A stretch of 64,000 nucleotides of DNA from Aphanomyces cochlioides (taxonomy: Eukaryota; Oomycota; Saprolegniomycetes; Saprolegniales; Verrucalvaceae): NCBI GenBank assembly GCA_019828595.1, contig JAHQRK010000020.1, positions 1,364,001 through 1,428,000 of the forward strand, given 5' to 3'. Positions 46,359-58,700 of the stretch are shown here, in pieces. The position numbers and the translations under genes are program-made. The notes beneath the pieces were generated by a model that searched no databases, was not told where the DNA came from, and saw only the letters and a list, made by a program, of their open reading frames with translations. The number at the start of each line of letters is the position of its first letter. Within the stretch, counting starts at the first letter, position 1.

Positions 46359-47444
46359 CTCTCTTTTTCACACTTTCATCTCCTTTCCTTCTCTTACCCT
46401 CTTTTTTCCACCTCTCTCTTCATCTTCACGACCTTTACACGTCCCAACATTTAGATTCATCACATTTACCTACACATACAACAACTACACACGATACAGT
46501 CTATTCGAATGCCACACAAACAAATCTACGCGTTTTCACCAGCATTCACGCGGCATGAGCCATCATTGCTCTGTCTTGTTTATTTCATGTGCAGGACACA
46601 TTGGATGCACCCCAAAAGACATTACAATCAAGAGGAATCACATTCCCTTACATACGTTGTCGTGCCAGTATTTTTGTCGCTCGTCAATCTCTGACAAAAA
46701 CTCCTCCACGTAGTAGCATAGAAGTGCCATTTTGAAGGTCCAGTGAGCATACATGCCCCACAGCTCCTACGTTTGCCTTTCGGATGTCTGTGACGGCTCA
46801 GTTCAAAGTAGTTCGGGGTTGACGTTTTAAGTGATGCCTCGCTAATTCATTGATCGAAATGAACAACACGTTATTTAAACATGGTTGCTTCTTGGAGGAT
46901 AAAACAGTTTATGTTGGTTGTCCAAAATGAACAGCCTCATACTTTCCAACCTCTGAATTGAGGTATAATCCCTTTGCAAAAACAAATCGCAACGACGTTT
47001 GGCTTCAACACAGAGAGAGGAGGAAAAAGAGTCTACCAATCGCACACGCATACATTCCGTTCTTGTTGTGTCGTTGTTTTAGTCACTCATATTTTGGCAA
47101 GTCATATATACATTCTTTTTGGGGGACACAGCACGAGGATTCATCGTGCTAACTTGGTGCGTGCTGTGTGGCCACGGTGCGACGTTGGTACGGAGACTTC
47201 TCTACAACACTGCATGAGGCAGAGCGAAGAGCTTGGTAAAGGGTAAGAGTGTTTGTAAATAAGAAGGTGGATGGAATGCGATGTTGTAGATGAAATGGCA
47301 GAGACGAGTCTCTGAAAATGGGCTGGAAGATAGTGAGGACTATAAGAATACAGGGTGTAGGATGTGGTTGATGATGCCAGTTGGTAGTGTATGTAGATGA
47401 CTAAAATAGTGTGTGAAAGGTCGGTGGCTGGAGGACGTATGTGT

Positions 47445-47541
47445 CCGGTCATAGCTCAGTTGGTAGAGCGTTTGACTGTAGTGGAAAGTTGTATTGGATT
47501 CAGTATGGCTTCAGAAATCAAATGGCCACCGGTTGACCGGA
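47445..47541 (+). pseudogene. tRNA-Tyr pseudogene, unit 19
   Basis: T-armless copy; the unit ends with GATGTCAG rather than GATGCCAG. Confidence 0.85.
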
Positions 47542-48628
47542 CTCTCTTTTTCACACTTTCATCTCCTTTCCTTCTCTTACCCTCTTTTTTCCACCTCTCT
47601 CTTCATCTTCACGACCTTTACACGTCCCAACATTTAGATTCATCACATTTACCTACACATACAACAACTACACACGATACAGTCTATTCCAATGCCACAC
47701 AAACAAATCTACGCGTTTTCACCAGCATTCACGCGGCATGAGCCATCATTGCTCTGTCTTGTTTATTTCATGTGCAGGACACATTGGATGCACCCCAAAA
47801 GACATTACAATCAAGAGGAATCACATTCCCTTACATACGTTGTCGTGCCAGTATTTTTGTCGCTCGTCAATCTCTGACAAAAACTCCTCCACGTAGTAGC
47901 ATAGAAGTGCCATTTTGAAGGTCCAGTGAGCATACATGCCCCACAGCTCCTACGTTTGCCTTTCGGATGTCTGTGACGGCTCAGTTCAAAGTAGTTCGGG
48001 GTTGACGTTTTAAGTGATGCCTCGCTAATTCATTGATCGAAATGAACAACACGTTATTTAAACATGGTTGCTTCTTGGAGGATAAAACAGTTTATGTTGG
48101 TTGTCCAAAATGAACAGCCTCATACTTTCCAACCTCTGAATTGAGGTATAATCCCTTTGCAAAAACAAATCGCAACGACGTTTGGCTTCAACACAGAGAG
48201 AGGAGGAAAAAGAGTCTACCAATCGCACACGCATACATTCCGTTCTTGTTGTGTCGTTGTTTTAGTCACTCATATTTTGGCAAGTCATATATACATTCTT
48301 TTTGGGGGGACACAGCACGAGGATTCATCGTGCTAACTTGGTGCGTGCTGTGTGGCCACGGTGCGACGTTGGTACGGAGACTTCTCTACAACACTGCATG
48401 AGGCAGAGCGAAGAGCTTGGTAAAGGGTAAGAGTGTTTGTAAATAAGAAGGTGGATGGAATGCGATGTTGTAGATGAAATGGCAGAGACGAGTCTCTGAA
48501 AATGGGCTGGAAGATAGTGAGGACTATAAGAATACAGGGTGTAGGATGTGGTTGATGATGTCAGTTGGTAGTGTATGTAGATGACTAAAATAGTGTGTGA
48601 AAGGTCGGTGGCTGGAGGACGTATGTGT

Positions 48629-48725
48629 CCGGTCATAGCTCAGTTGGTAGAGCGTTTGACTGTAGTGGAAAGTTGTATTGGATTCAGTATGGCTTCAGAA
48701 ATCAAATGGCCACCGGTTGACCGGA
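48629..48725 (+). pseudogene. tRNA-Tyr pseudogene, unit 20
   Basis: T-armless copy; the unit lacks TG in the GATGTCTGTGACGG word near 49158 and has tract T4G6. Confidence 0.85.
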
Positions 48726-49809
48726 CTCTCTTTTTCACACTTTCATCTCCTTTCCTTCTCTTACCCTCTTTTTTCCACCTCTCTCTTCATCTTCACGACC
48801 TTTACACGTCCCAACATTTAGATTCATCACATTTACCTACACATACAACAACTACACACGATACAGTCTATTCCAATGCCACACAAACAAATCTACGCGT
48901 TTTCACCAGCATTCACGCGGCATGAGCCATCATTGCTCTGTCTTGTTTATTTCATGTGCAGGACACATTGGATGCACCCCAAAAGACATTACAATCAAGA
49001 GGAATCACATTCCCTTACATACGTTGTCGTGCCAGTATTTTTGTCGCTCGTCAATCTCTGACAAAAACTCCTCCACGTAGTAGCATAGAAGTGCCATTTT
49101 GAAGGTCCAGTGAGCATACATGCCCCACAGCTCCTACGTTTGCCTTTCGGATGTCTGACGGCTCAGTTCAAAGTAGTTCGGGGTTGACGTTTTAAGTGAT
49201 GCCTCGCTAATTCATTGATCGAAATGAACAACACGTTATTTAAACATGGTTGCTTCTTGGAGGATAAAACAGTTTATGTTGGTTGTCCAAAATGAACAGC
49301 CTCATACTTTCCAACCTCTGAATTGAGGTATAATCCCTTTGCAAAAACAAATCGCAACGACGTTTGGCTTCAACACAGAGAGAGGAGGAAAAAGAGTCTA
49401 CCAATCGCACACGCATACATTCCGTTCTTGTTGTGTCGTTGTTTTAGTCACTCATATTTTGGCAAGTCATATATACATTCTTTTGGGGGGACACAGCACG
49501 AGGATTCATCGTGCTAACTTGGTGCGTGCTGTGTGGCCACGGTGCGACGTTGGTACGGAGACTTCTCTACAACACTGCATGAGGCAGAGCGAAGAGCTTG
49601 GTAAAGGGTAAGAGTGTTTGTAAATAAGAAGGTGGATGGAATGCGATGTTGTAGATGAAATGGCAGAGACGAGTCTCTGAAAATGGGCTGGAAGATAGTG
49701 AGGACTATAAGAATACAGGGTGTAGGATGTGGTTGATGATGCCAGTTGGTAGTGTATGTAGATGACTAAAATAGTGTGTGAAAGGTCGGTGGCTGGAGGA
49801 CGTATGTGT

Positions 49810-49906
49810 CCGGTCATAGCTCAGTTGGTAGAGCGTTTGACTGTAGTGGAAAGTTGTATTGGATTCAGTATGGCTTCAGAAATCAAATGGCCACCGGTTG
49901 ACCGGA
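49810..49906 (+). pseudogene. tRNA-Tyr pseudogene, unit 21
   Basis: T-armless copy; one G is missing in the GAGGAGGAAAAAG word near 50570. Confidence 0.85.
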
Positions 49907-50992
49907 CTCTCTTTTTCACACTTTCATCTCCTTTCCTTCTCTTACCCTCTTTTTTCCACCTCTCTCTTCATCTTCACGACCTTTACACGTCCCAACATTT
50001 AGATTCATCACATTTACCTACACATACAACAACTACACACGATACAGTCTATTCCAATGCCACACAAACAAATCTACGCGTTTTCACCAGCATTCACGCG
50101 GCATGAGCCATCATTGCTCTGTCTTGTTTATTTCATGTGCAGGACACATTGGATGCACCCCAAAAGACATTACAATCAAGAGGAATCACATTCCCTTACA
50201 TACGTTGTCGTGCCAGTATTTTTGTCGCTCGTCAATCTCTGACAAAAACTCCTCCACGTAGTAGCATAGAAGTGCCATTTTGAAGGTCCAGTGAGCATAC
50301 ATGCCCCACAGCTCCTACGTTTGCCTTTCGGATGTCTGTGACGGCTCAGTTCAAAGTAGTTCGGGGTTGACGTTTTAAGTGATGCCTCGCTAATTCATTG
50401 ATCGAAATGAACAACACGTTATTTAAACATGGTTGCTTCTTGGAGGATAAAACAGTTTATGTTGGTTGTCCAAAATGAACAGCCTCATACTTTCCAACCT
50501 CTGAATTGAGGTATAATCCCTTTGCAAAAACAAATCGCAACGACGTTTGGCTTCAACACAGAGAGAGGAGAAAAAGAGTCTACCAATCGCACACGCATAC
50601 ATTCCGTTCTTGTTGTGTCGTTGTTTTAGTCACTCATATTTTGGCAAGTCATATATACATTCTTTTTGGGGGGACACAGCACGAGGATTCATCGTGCTAA
50701 CTTGGTGCGTGCTGTGTGGCCACGGTGCGACGTTGGTACGGAGACTTCTCTACAACACTGCATGAGGCAGAGCGAAGAGCTTGGTAAAGGGTAAGAGTGT
50801 TTGTAAATAAGAAGGTGGATGGAATGCGATGTTGTAGATGAAATGGCAGAGACGAGTCTCTGAAAATGGGCTGGAAGATAGTGAGGACTATAAGAATACA
50901 GGGTGTAGGATGTGGTTGATGATGCCAGTTGGTAGTGTATGTAGATGACTAAAATAGTGTGTGAAAGGTCGGTGGCTGGAGGACGTATGTGT

Positions 50993-51089
50993 CCGGTCAT
51001 AGCTCAGTTGGTAGAGCGTTTGACTGTAGTGGAAAGTTGTATTGGATTCAGTATGGCTTCAGAAATCAAATGGCCACCGGTTGACCGGA
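50993..51089 (+). pseudogene. tRNA-Tyr pseudogene, unit 22
   Basis: T-armless copy; unit of 1184 bp with tract T5G6. Confidence 0.85.
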
Positions 51090-52176
51090 CTCTCTTTTTC
51101 ACACTTTCATCTCCTTTCCTTCTCTTACCCTCTTTTTTCCACCTCTCTCTTCATCTTCACGACCTTTACACGTCCCAACATTTAGATTCATCACATTTAC
51201 CTACACATACAACAACTACACACGATACAGTCTATTCCAATGCCACACAAACAAATCTACGCGTTTTCACCAGCATTCACGCGGCATGAGCCATCATTGC
51301 TCTGTCTTGTTTATTTCATGTGCAGGACACATTGGATGCACCCCAAAAGACATTACAATCAAGAGGAATCACATTCCCTTACATACGTTGTCGTGCCAGT
51401 ATTTTTGTCGCTCGTCAATCTCTGACAAAAACTCCTCCACGTAGTAGCATAGAAGTGCCATTTTGAAGGTCCAGTGAGCATACATGCCCCACAGCTCCTA
51501 CGTTTGCCTTTCGGATGTCTGTGACGGCTCAGTTCAAAGTAGTTCGGGGTTGACGTTTTAAGTGATGCCTCGCTAATTCATTGATCGAAATGAACAACAC
51601 GTTATTTAAACATGGTTGCTTCTTGGAGGATAAAACAGTTTATGTTGGTTGTCCAAAATGAACAGCCTCATACTTTCCAACCTCTGAATTGAGGTATAAT
51701 CCCTTTGCAAAAACAAATCGCAACGACGTTTGGCTTCAACACAGAGAGAGGAGGAAAAAGAGTCTACCAATCGCACACGCATACATTCCGTTCTTGTTGT
51801 GTCGTTGTTTTAGTCACTCATATTTTGGCAAGTCATATATACATTCTTTTTGGGGGGACACAGCACGAGGATTCATCGTGCTAACTTGGTGCGTGCTGTG
51901 TGGCCACGGTGCGACGTTGGTACGGAGACTTCTCTACAACACTGCATGAGGCAGAGCGAAGAGCTTGGTAAAGGGTAAGAGTGTTTGTAAATAAGAAGGT
52001 GGATGGAATGCGATGTTGTAGATGAAATGGCAGAGACGAGTCTCTGAAAATGGGCTGGAAGATAGTGAGGACTATAAGAATACAGGGTGTAGGATGTGGT
52101 TGATGATGTCAGTTGGTAGTGTATGTAGATGACTAAAATAGTGTGTGAAAGGTCGGTGGCTGGAGGACGTATGTGT

Positions 52177-52273
52177 CCGGTCATAGCTCAGTTGGTAGAG
52201 CGTTTGACTGTAGTGGAAAGTTGTATTGGATTCAGTATGGCTTCAGAAATCAAATGGCCACCGGTTGACCGGA
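52177..52273 (+). pseudogene. tRNA-Tyr pseudogene, unit 23
   Basis: T-armless copy; tract T5G6, GATGTCAG variant. Confidence 0.85.
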
Positions 52274-53360
52274 CTCTCTTTTTCACACTTTCATCTCCTT
52301 TCCTTCTCTTACCCTCTTTTTTCCACCTCTCTCTTCATCTTCACGACCTTTACACGTCCCAACATTTAGATTCATCACATTTACCTACACATACAACAAC
52401 TACACACGATACAGTCTATTCCAATGCCACACAAACAAATCTACGCGTTTTCACCAGCATTCACGCGGCATGAGCCATCATTGCTCTGTCTTGTTTATTT
52501 CATGTGCAGGACACATTGGATGCACCCCAAAAGACATTACAATCAAGAGGAATCACATTCCCTTACATACGTTGTCGTGCCAGTATTTTTGTCGCTCGTC
52601 AATCTCTGACAAAAACTCCTCCACGTAGTAGCATAGAAGTGCCATTTTGAAGGTCCAGTGAGCATACATGCCCCACAGCTCCTACGTTTGCCTTTCGGAT
52701 GTCTGTGACGGCTCAGTTCAAAGTAGTTCGGGGTTGACGTTTTAAGTGATGCCTCGCTAATTCATTGATCGAAATGAACAACACGTTATTTAAACATGGT
52801 TGCTTCTTGGAGGATAAAACAGTTTATGTTGGTTGTCCAAAATGAACAGCCTCATACTTTCCAACCTCTGAATTGAGGTATAATCCCTTTGCAAAAACAA
52901 ATCGCAACGACGTTTGGCTTCAACACAGAGAGAGGAGGAAAAAGAGTCTACCAATCGCACACGCATACATTCCGTTCTTGTTGTGTCGTTGTTTTAGTCA
53001 CTCATATTTTGGCAAGTCATATATACATTCTTTTTGGGGGGACACAGCACGAGGATTCATCGTGCTAACTTGGTGCGTGCTGTGTGGCCACGGTGCGACG
53101 TTGGTACGGAGACTTCTCTACAACACTGCATGAGGCAGAGCGAAGAGCTTGGTAAAGGGTAAGAGTGTTTGTAAATAAGAAGGTGGATGGAATGCGATGT
53201 TGTAGATGAAATGGCAGAGACGAGTCTCTGAAAATGGGCTGGAAGATAGTGAGGACTATAAGAATACAGGGTGTAGGATGTGGTTGATGATGTCAGTTGG
53301 TAGTGTATGTAGATGACTAAAATAGTGTGTGAAAGGTCGGTGGCTGGAGGACGTATGTGT

Positions 53361-53457
53361 CCGGTCATAGCTCAGTTGGTAGAGCGTTTGACTGTAGTGG
53401 AAAGTTGTATTGGATTCAGTATGGCTTCAGAAATCAAATGGCCACCGGTTGACCGGA
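53361..53457 (+). pseudogene. tRNA-Tyr pseudogene, unit 24
   Basis: T-armless copy; CTATTCGAATG variant and a CGCGCACGC change near 54142. Confidence 0.85.
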
Positions 53458-54544
53458 CTCTCTTTTTCACACTTTCATCTCCTTTCCTTCTCTTACCCTC
53501 TTTTTTCCACCTCTCTCTTCATCTTCACGACCTTTACACGTCCCAACATTTAGATTCATCACATTTACCTACACATACAACAACTACACACGATACAGTC
53601 TATTCGAATGCCACACAAACAAATCTACGCGTTTTCACCAGCATTCACGCGGCATGAGCCATCATTGCTCTGTCTTGTTTATTTCATGTGCAGGACACAT
53701 TGGATGCACCCCAAAAGACATTACAATCAAGAGGAATCACATTCCCTTACATACGTTGTCGTGCCAGTATTTTTGTCGCTCGTCAATCTCTGACAAAAAC
53801 TCCTCCACGTAGTAGCATAGAAGTGCCATTTTGAAGGTCCAGTGAGCATACATGCCCCACAGCTCCTACGTTTGCCTTTCGGATGTCTGTGACGGCTCAG
53901 TTCAAAGTAGTTCGGGGTTGACGTTTTAAGTGATGCCTCGCTAATTCATTGATCGAAATGAACAACACGTTATTTAAACATGGTTGCTTCTTGGAGGATA
54001 AAACAGTTTATGTTGGTTGTCCAAAATGAACAGCCTCATACTTTCCAACCTCTGAATTGAGGTATAATCCCTTTGCAAAAACAAATCGCAACGACGTTTG
54101 GCTTCAACACAGAGAGAGGAGGAAAAAGAGTCTACCAATCGCGCACGCATACATTCCGTTCTTGTTGTGTCGTTGTTTTAGTCACTCATATTTTGGCAAG
54201 TCATATATACATTCTTTTTGGGGGGACACAGCACGAGGATTCATCGTGCTAACTTGGTGCGTGCTGTGTGGCCACGGTGCGACGTTGGTACGGAGACTTC
54301 TCTACAACACTGCATGAGGCAGAGCGAAGAGCTTGGTAAAGGGTAAGAGTGTTTGTAAATAAGAAGGTGGATGGAATGCGATGTTGTAGATGAAATGGCA
54401 GAGACGAGTCTCTGAAAATGGGCTGGAAGATAGTGAGGACTATAAGAATACAGGGTGTAGGATGTGGTTGATGATGTCAGTTGGTAGTGTATGTAGATGA
54501 CTAAAATAGTGTGTGAAAGGTCGGTGGCTGGAGGACGTATGTGT

Positions 54545-54641
54545 CCGGTCATAGCTCAGTTGGTAGAGCGTTTGACTGTAGTGGAAAGTTGTATTGGATT
54601 CAGTATGGCTTCAGAAATCAAATGGCCACCGGTTGACCGGA
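54545..54641 (+). pseudogene. tRNA-Tyr pseudogene, unit 25
   Basis: T-armless copy; last complete unit before the second retrotransposon, GATGCCAG variant. Confidence 0.85.
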
Positions 54642-55727
54642 CTCTCTTTTTCACACTTTCATCTCCTTTCCTTCTCTTACCCTCTTTTTTCCACCTCTCT
54701 CTTCATCTTCACGACCTTTACACGTCCCAACATTTAGATTCATCACATTTACCTACACATACAACAACTACACACGATACAGTCTATTCCAATGCCACAC
54801 AAACAAATCTACGCGTTTTCACCAGCATTCACGCGGCATGAGCCATCATTGCTCTGTCTTGTTTATTTCATGTGCAGGACACATTGGATGCACCCCAAAA
54901 GACATTACAATCAAGAGGAATCACATTCCCTTACATACGTTGTCGTGCCAGTATTTTTGTCGCTCGTCAATCTCTGACAAAAACTCCTCCACGTAGTAGC
55001 ATAGAAGTGCCATTTTGAAGGTCCAGTGAGCATACATGCCCCACAGCTCCTACGTTTGCCTTTCGGATGTCTGTGACGGCTCAGTTCAAAGTAGTTCGGG
55101 GTTGACGTTTTAAGTGATGCCTCGCTAATTCATTGATCGAAATGAACAACACGTTATTTAAACATGGTTGCTTCTTGGAGGATAAAACAGTTTATGTTGG
55201 TTGTCCAAAATGAACAGCCTCATACTTTCCAACCTCTGAATTGAGGTATAATCCCTTTGCAAAAACAAATCGCAACGACGTTTGGCTTCAACACAGAGAG
55301 AGGAGGAAAAAGAGTCTACCAATCGCACACGCATACATTCCGTTCTTGTTGTGTCGTTGTTTTAGTCACTCATATTTTGGCAAGTCATATATACATTCTT
55401 TTTGGGGGGACACAGCACGAGGATTCATCGTGCTAACTTGGTGCGTGCTGTGTGGCCACGGTGCGACGTTGGTACGGAGACTTCTCTACAACACTGCATG
55501 AGGCAGAGCGAAGAGCTTGGTAAAGGGTAAGAGTGTTTGTAAATAAGAAGGTGGATGGAATGCGATGTTGTAGATGAAATGGCAGAGACGAGTCTCTGAA
55601 AATGGGCTGGAAGATAGTGAGGACTATAAGAATACAGGGTGTAGGATGTGGTTGATGATGCCAGTTGGTAGTGTATGTAGATGACTAAAATAGTGTGTGA
55701 AAGGTCGGTGGCTGGAGGACGTATGTG

Positions 55728-55742
55728 TCCGGTCATAGCTCA
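55728..55742 (+). repeat. 15-bp target-site duplication, left of copy 2
   Basis: TCCGGTCATAGCTCA, the same 15 bases as at copy 1; repeated at 63067-63081. Confidence 0.9.
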
Positions 55743-58700
55743 CTGCAATGGGGAGGTATATTAATAGACTTTCAATATCTACTAATACTAATATTGCCTA
55801 CTAACGGCTCATCCCACTTCCAAATGCTTCAGCAGATTTTCTACTTTGGGCTTTGGAGTACAGCGATTTTTGACTTGTTGAATAAATACTTGGGGCTTGT
55901 TAATTTGGGACTGAAGGTTGGAGCGCGAGCAAAGTCGGGTACTTGGCTACCAGTGGGCGATAGACAGGTTGTCTATGCAAAGTATTGATTGCTGAAATTG
56001 CTTCCACTCGTTGAGGGCTGTCAACTTCTTGGAGGCGAAGCCATCTGCGGATCGATGCATGCCATCGGATGAAGCTGACTTCTTGCCAAATTTCTGGCGG
56101 AGGCGGCTCCTTCGATTCGAACTTGGCGGCGTTGTGCGTTGTCCAAATATAGTGAAGGTTGGAAGCACACAGAAGAGCCCAGAGCACAAACAGTATGTCT
56201 TGAAGCTGGCTACCGCGTTCGTTGACTTGAAAGCGGTCGATGTTGGTGATGGCAGTCCAATCGAAATTGACACCGAAGCATCGCCAAGCGGTCGCGTGAA
56301 AACGCCAAAGGGGATACACGCGAGAGCAGGTGTGGAAGGCGTGGTGTTGGTTCTCCGGTGCGTCGCAATTGGTATAGACACAGCAAATTACGTCTGGCTG
56401 CTGAGGTTGCAAGTAGAACAAGCGCGAGTTGACAGGCAGCATGTTGAACAACAGTCGAAACCAAACGTCGCCATGGAGGGGAGGCGGCCAACGGCATGTT
56501 TTGCGGATGAGTCGCACGTAGGTCGCAATATCTTGTTGCTCGACGCGGGACGATGTCGCCACTGGGTGCGGTTTTCCATCCGAAGGGGCGTGATGCGCCA
56601 AACGTGATACGAGTCGCTTGGGCCAACGCTCGAAGGATAGCAATTGATCTTTGAAAAGTGCCTTGAAAGGGTGACTTGTTGTATCGATATCGGTCAAAGC
56701 AGTTCCAGTTCGAACGCCAGACGTGCGGAGGACTTGGTCGAATATCTTGGTGAGGTGGCTATAAACTTGACCAGCACGTTCGGGTGCTGCAAATCCCATC
56801 GTGCCGTTCGCTTGTAACGTCACTTGTGCCGCACGGTTGTTGGATGACAGTCGATCAATAAACGCAGCTCTTGTAGGCCATGTCCCTTGCCGTGTCAAGA
56901 AGTCTTTGAGGCAGTGGAAACCGTTTTGAGACGCATGTCTACACCATCGACGACACAGAGCAGTCTTCACGACATTTGATGTAGCACCCGCAGGACCAAC
57001 TTGCAGAGCGGGGTAGGATGTCAGCCACACGGGGAGGTTCAAAAGTTCTTCGAGGCTTGGTGGCGAAGCGGTTCGCTTGGCCATAGGTGTGGCGGCCCAT
57101 TGATGCCAAATGTCGTGCCAAAGAGGATGCAGCTCCCACAAAAACAACCACTTGGAGCTGTGGTTGGGGAAGTACGTGAGAAAGTCGAACGGGTGGGTGT
57201 CGCGATACAGCTTGTTCATGACACGGGAAAATTGTCTCTTGACAAGCAACTTCCATGGGGCAAATGTGTTGGGTGAATTGGGCTGCATCAAGAGTTGGAG
57301 CCGCAGCAGTCGCTGAGTCCGAAGCTTCGAAGCCACATGCGGAATACCGAGGCCGAGTTTTTGATCGAACTGCCACTTGCGGCAAATAGTTGAGCGATGA
57401 TGGTCGGTGATTTGCGTCTTCCGACCAAGGATGTACTTGTTGACCATTCTTTGCCAAACGGCAACCATCGTTGGAGGCACATACACTGCAGCCGTGACAT
57501 GCCATAACAACGACAACAACATGGTCGATACGATGAGTTTGCGGCCTTGGATGGTTCGCGCACGACTTCCCCACGTTTGAAACGCAGCCAGAAACTTGTC
57601 GTTCAGTTGCTGGACTTGAAAATCGCGCGGCAGTCGGTGGCCAAAGAGAATACCAAGGTATTTCACTGGCTTCTCGCTCGGCAAGACGTTCAAGAGGCCA
57701 CCATCGTCGATGTCTTCGATATCGAGATTGTTGTTGAGCGCCAAAGTCATGCACTTGGCAACGTTGAGACGAGCTCCAGACACAGAGCAAAAGTCTTCGA
57801 CAATTGCCATTTGCTCGACCGCCGCTTGGAGGGATGACGAGAGTAGAGTCGTGTCGTCGGCAAAGTAGATGCTCGTCAGTGAGTCTCCATTTGGAAGGGG
57901 AATACCAAAATCAGGAGATCCGCGTAGCATTTCGCCGAGTGGCTCGAGGTAAAGTACGAAGAGCATGCACGATAGGGGGCAACCTTGCTTGACTCCGCGG
58001 GTAGGCCGTATGGTAGGGCCAAGACCGTCGTTGAAAATGATCTGGACCAGAGGCGTATTGTAAAGCAACTGAACCCAAGACACAAATGTGGGACCGATGT
58101 TCATCTCCTTGAGTACGTCGAAGAGAAAGCCTTGGTCAACCATATCGTATGCCTTGGAAAAGTCGAGAAACGTCGCGTAGTAGTCGTGGTCTTCATTGGT
58201 ACAGAAAGTCTGCAATGCTTGTACCAGCATCACGTGGTCGTGCAAGCGACGGCCAGGGACAAAACCAGCTTGGCTTGGGTGAGCGAGGTATGGGGCAACT
58301 TGTGCAAGACGGTAGGCCAGCGCCCGCGATAGAATCTTGACTTCAACCGACATGAGAGTAATCGGCCGATAGTTGCCAGGGTCGCCTCTGTCTCCAGCCT
58401 TGAACAAGAGCGCCACTGCACTTCGGCGTTGTTGGAGCAGGAGGTGACCGTGATGGGTGAGTTGGTAGTTGAACACCTTGAGCAGGATTTGGGCGAATAC
58501 GTCCGGGGAGACTTGAAAGAAAGCTGCAGGCCAGCCGTCTGAACCAGGAGACTTGTTCGGGTTCATAGACTTGAGCGCGCCGCACAGGTCTTCCGCCGTG
58601 AGAGGACTTTCCAGAGCGTCGCGCTGTTCTTGAGTGAGACGTCGAGTAATGGCTCGAATGATAGCTCGGCGACGGGCCCGATTCAACGGTGGTTGGTCTC

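Larger units (their letters stand above)
45078..55727 (+). repeat. Array block B, nine units between the two retrotransposons
   Basis: Nine units, all with the GACGTATG and TTACCCTC variants. They differ at a few sites: CAATG or GAATG after CTATTC, GATGTCAG or GATGCCAG, G5 or G6 tract, and one unit missing TG near 49158. The tract is more homogeneous than in block A, which suggests recent local homogenisation. Confidence 0.85.
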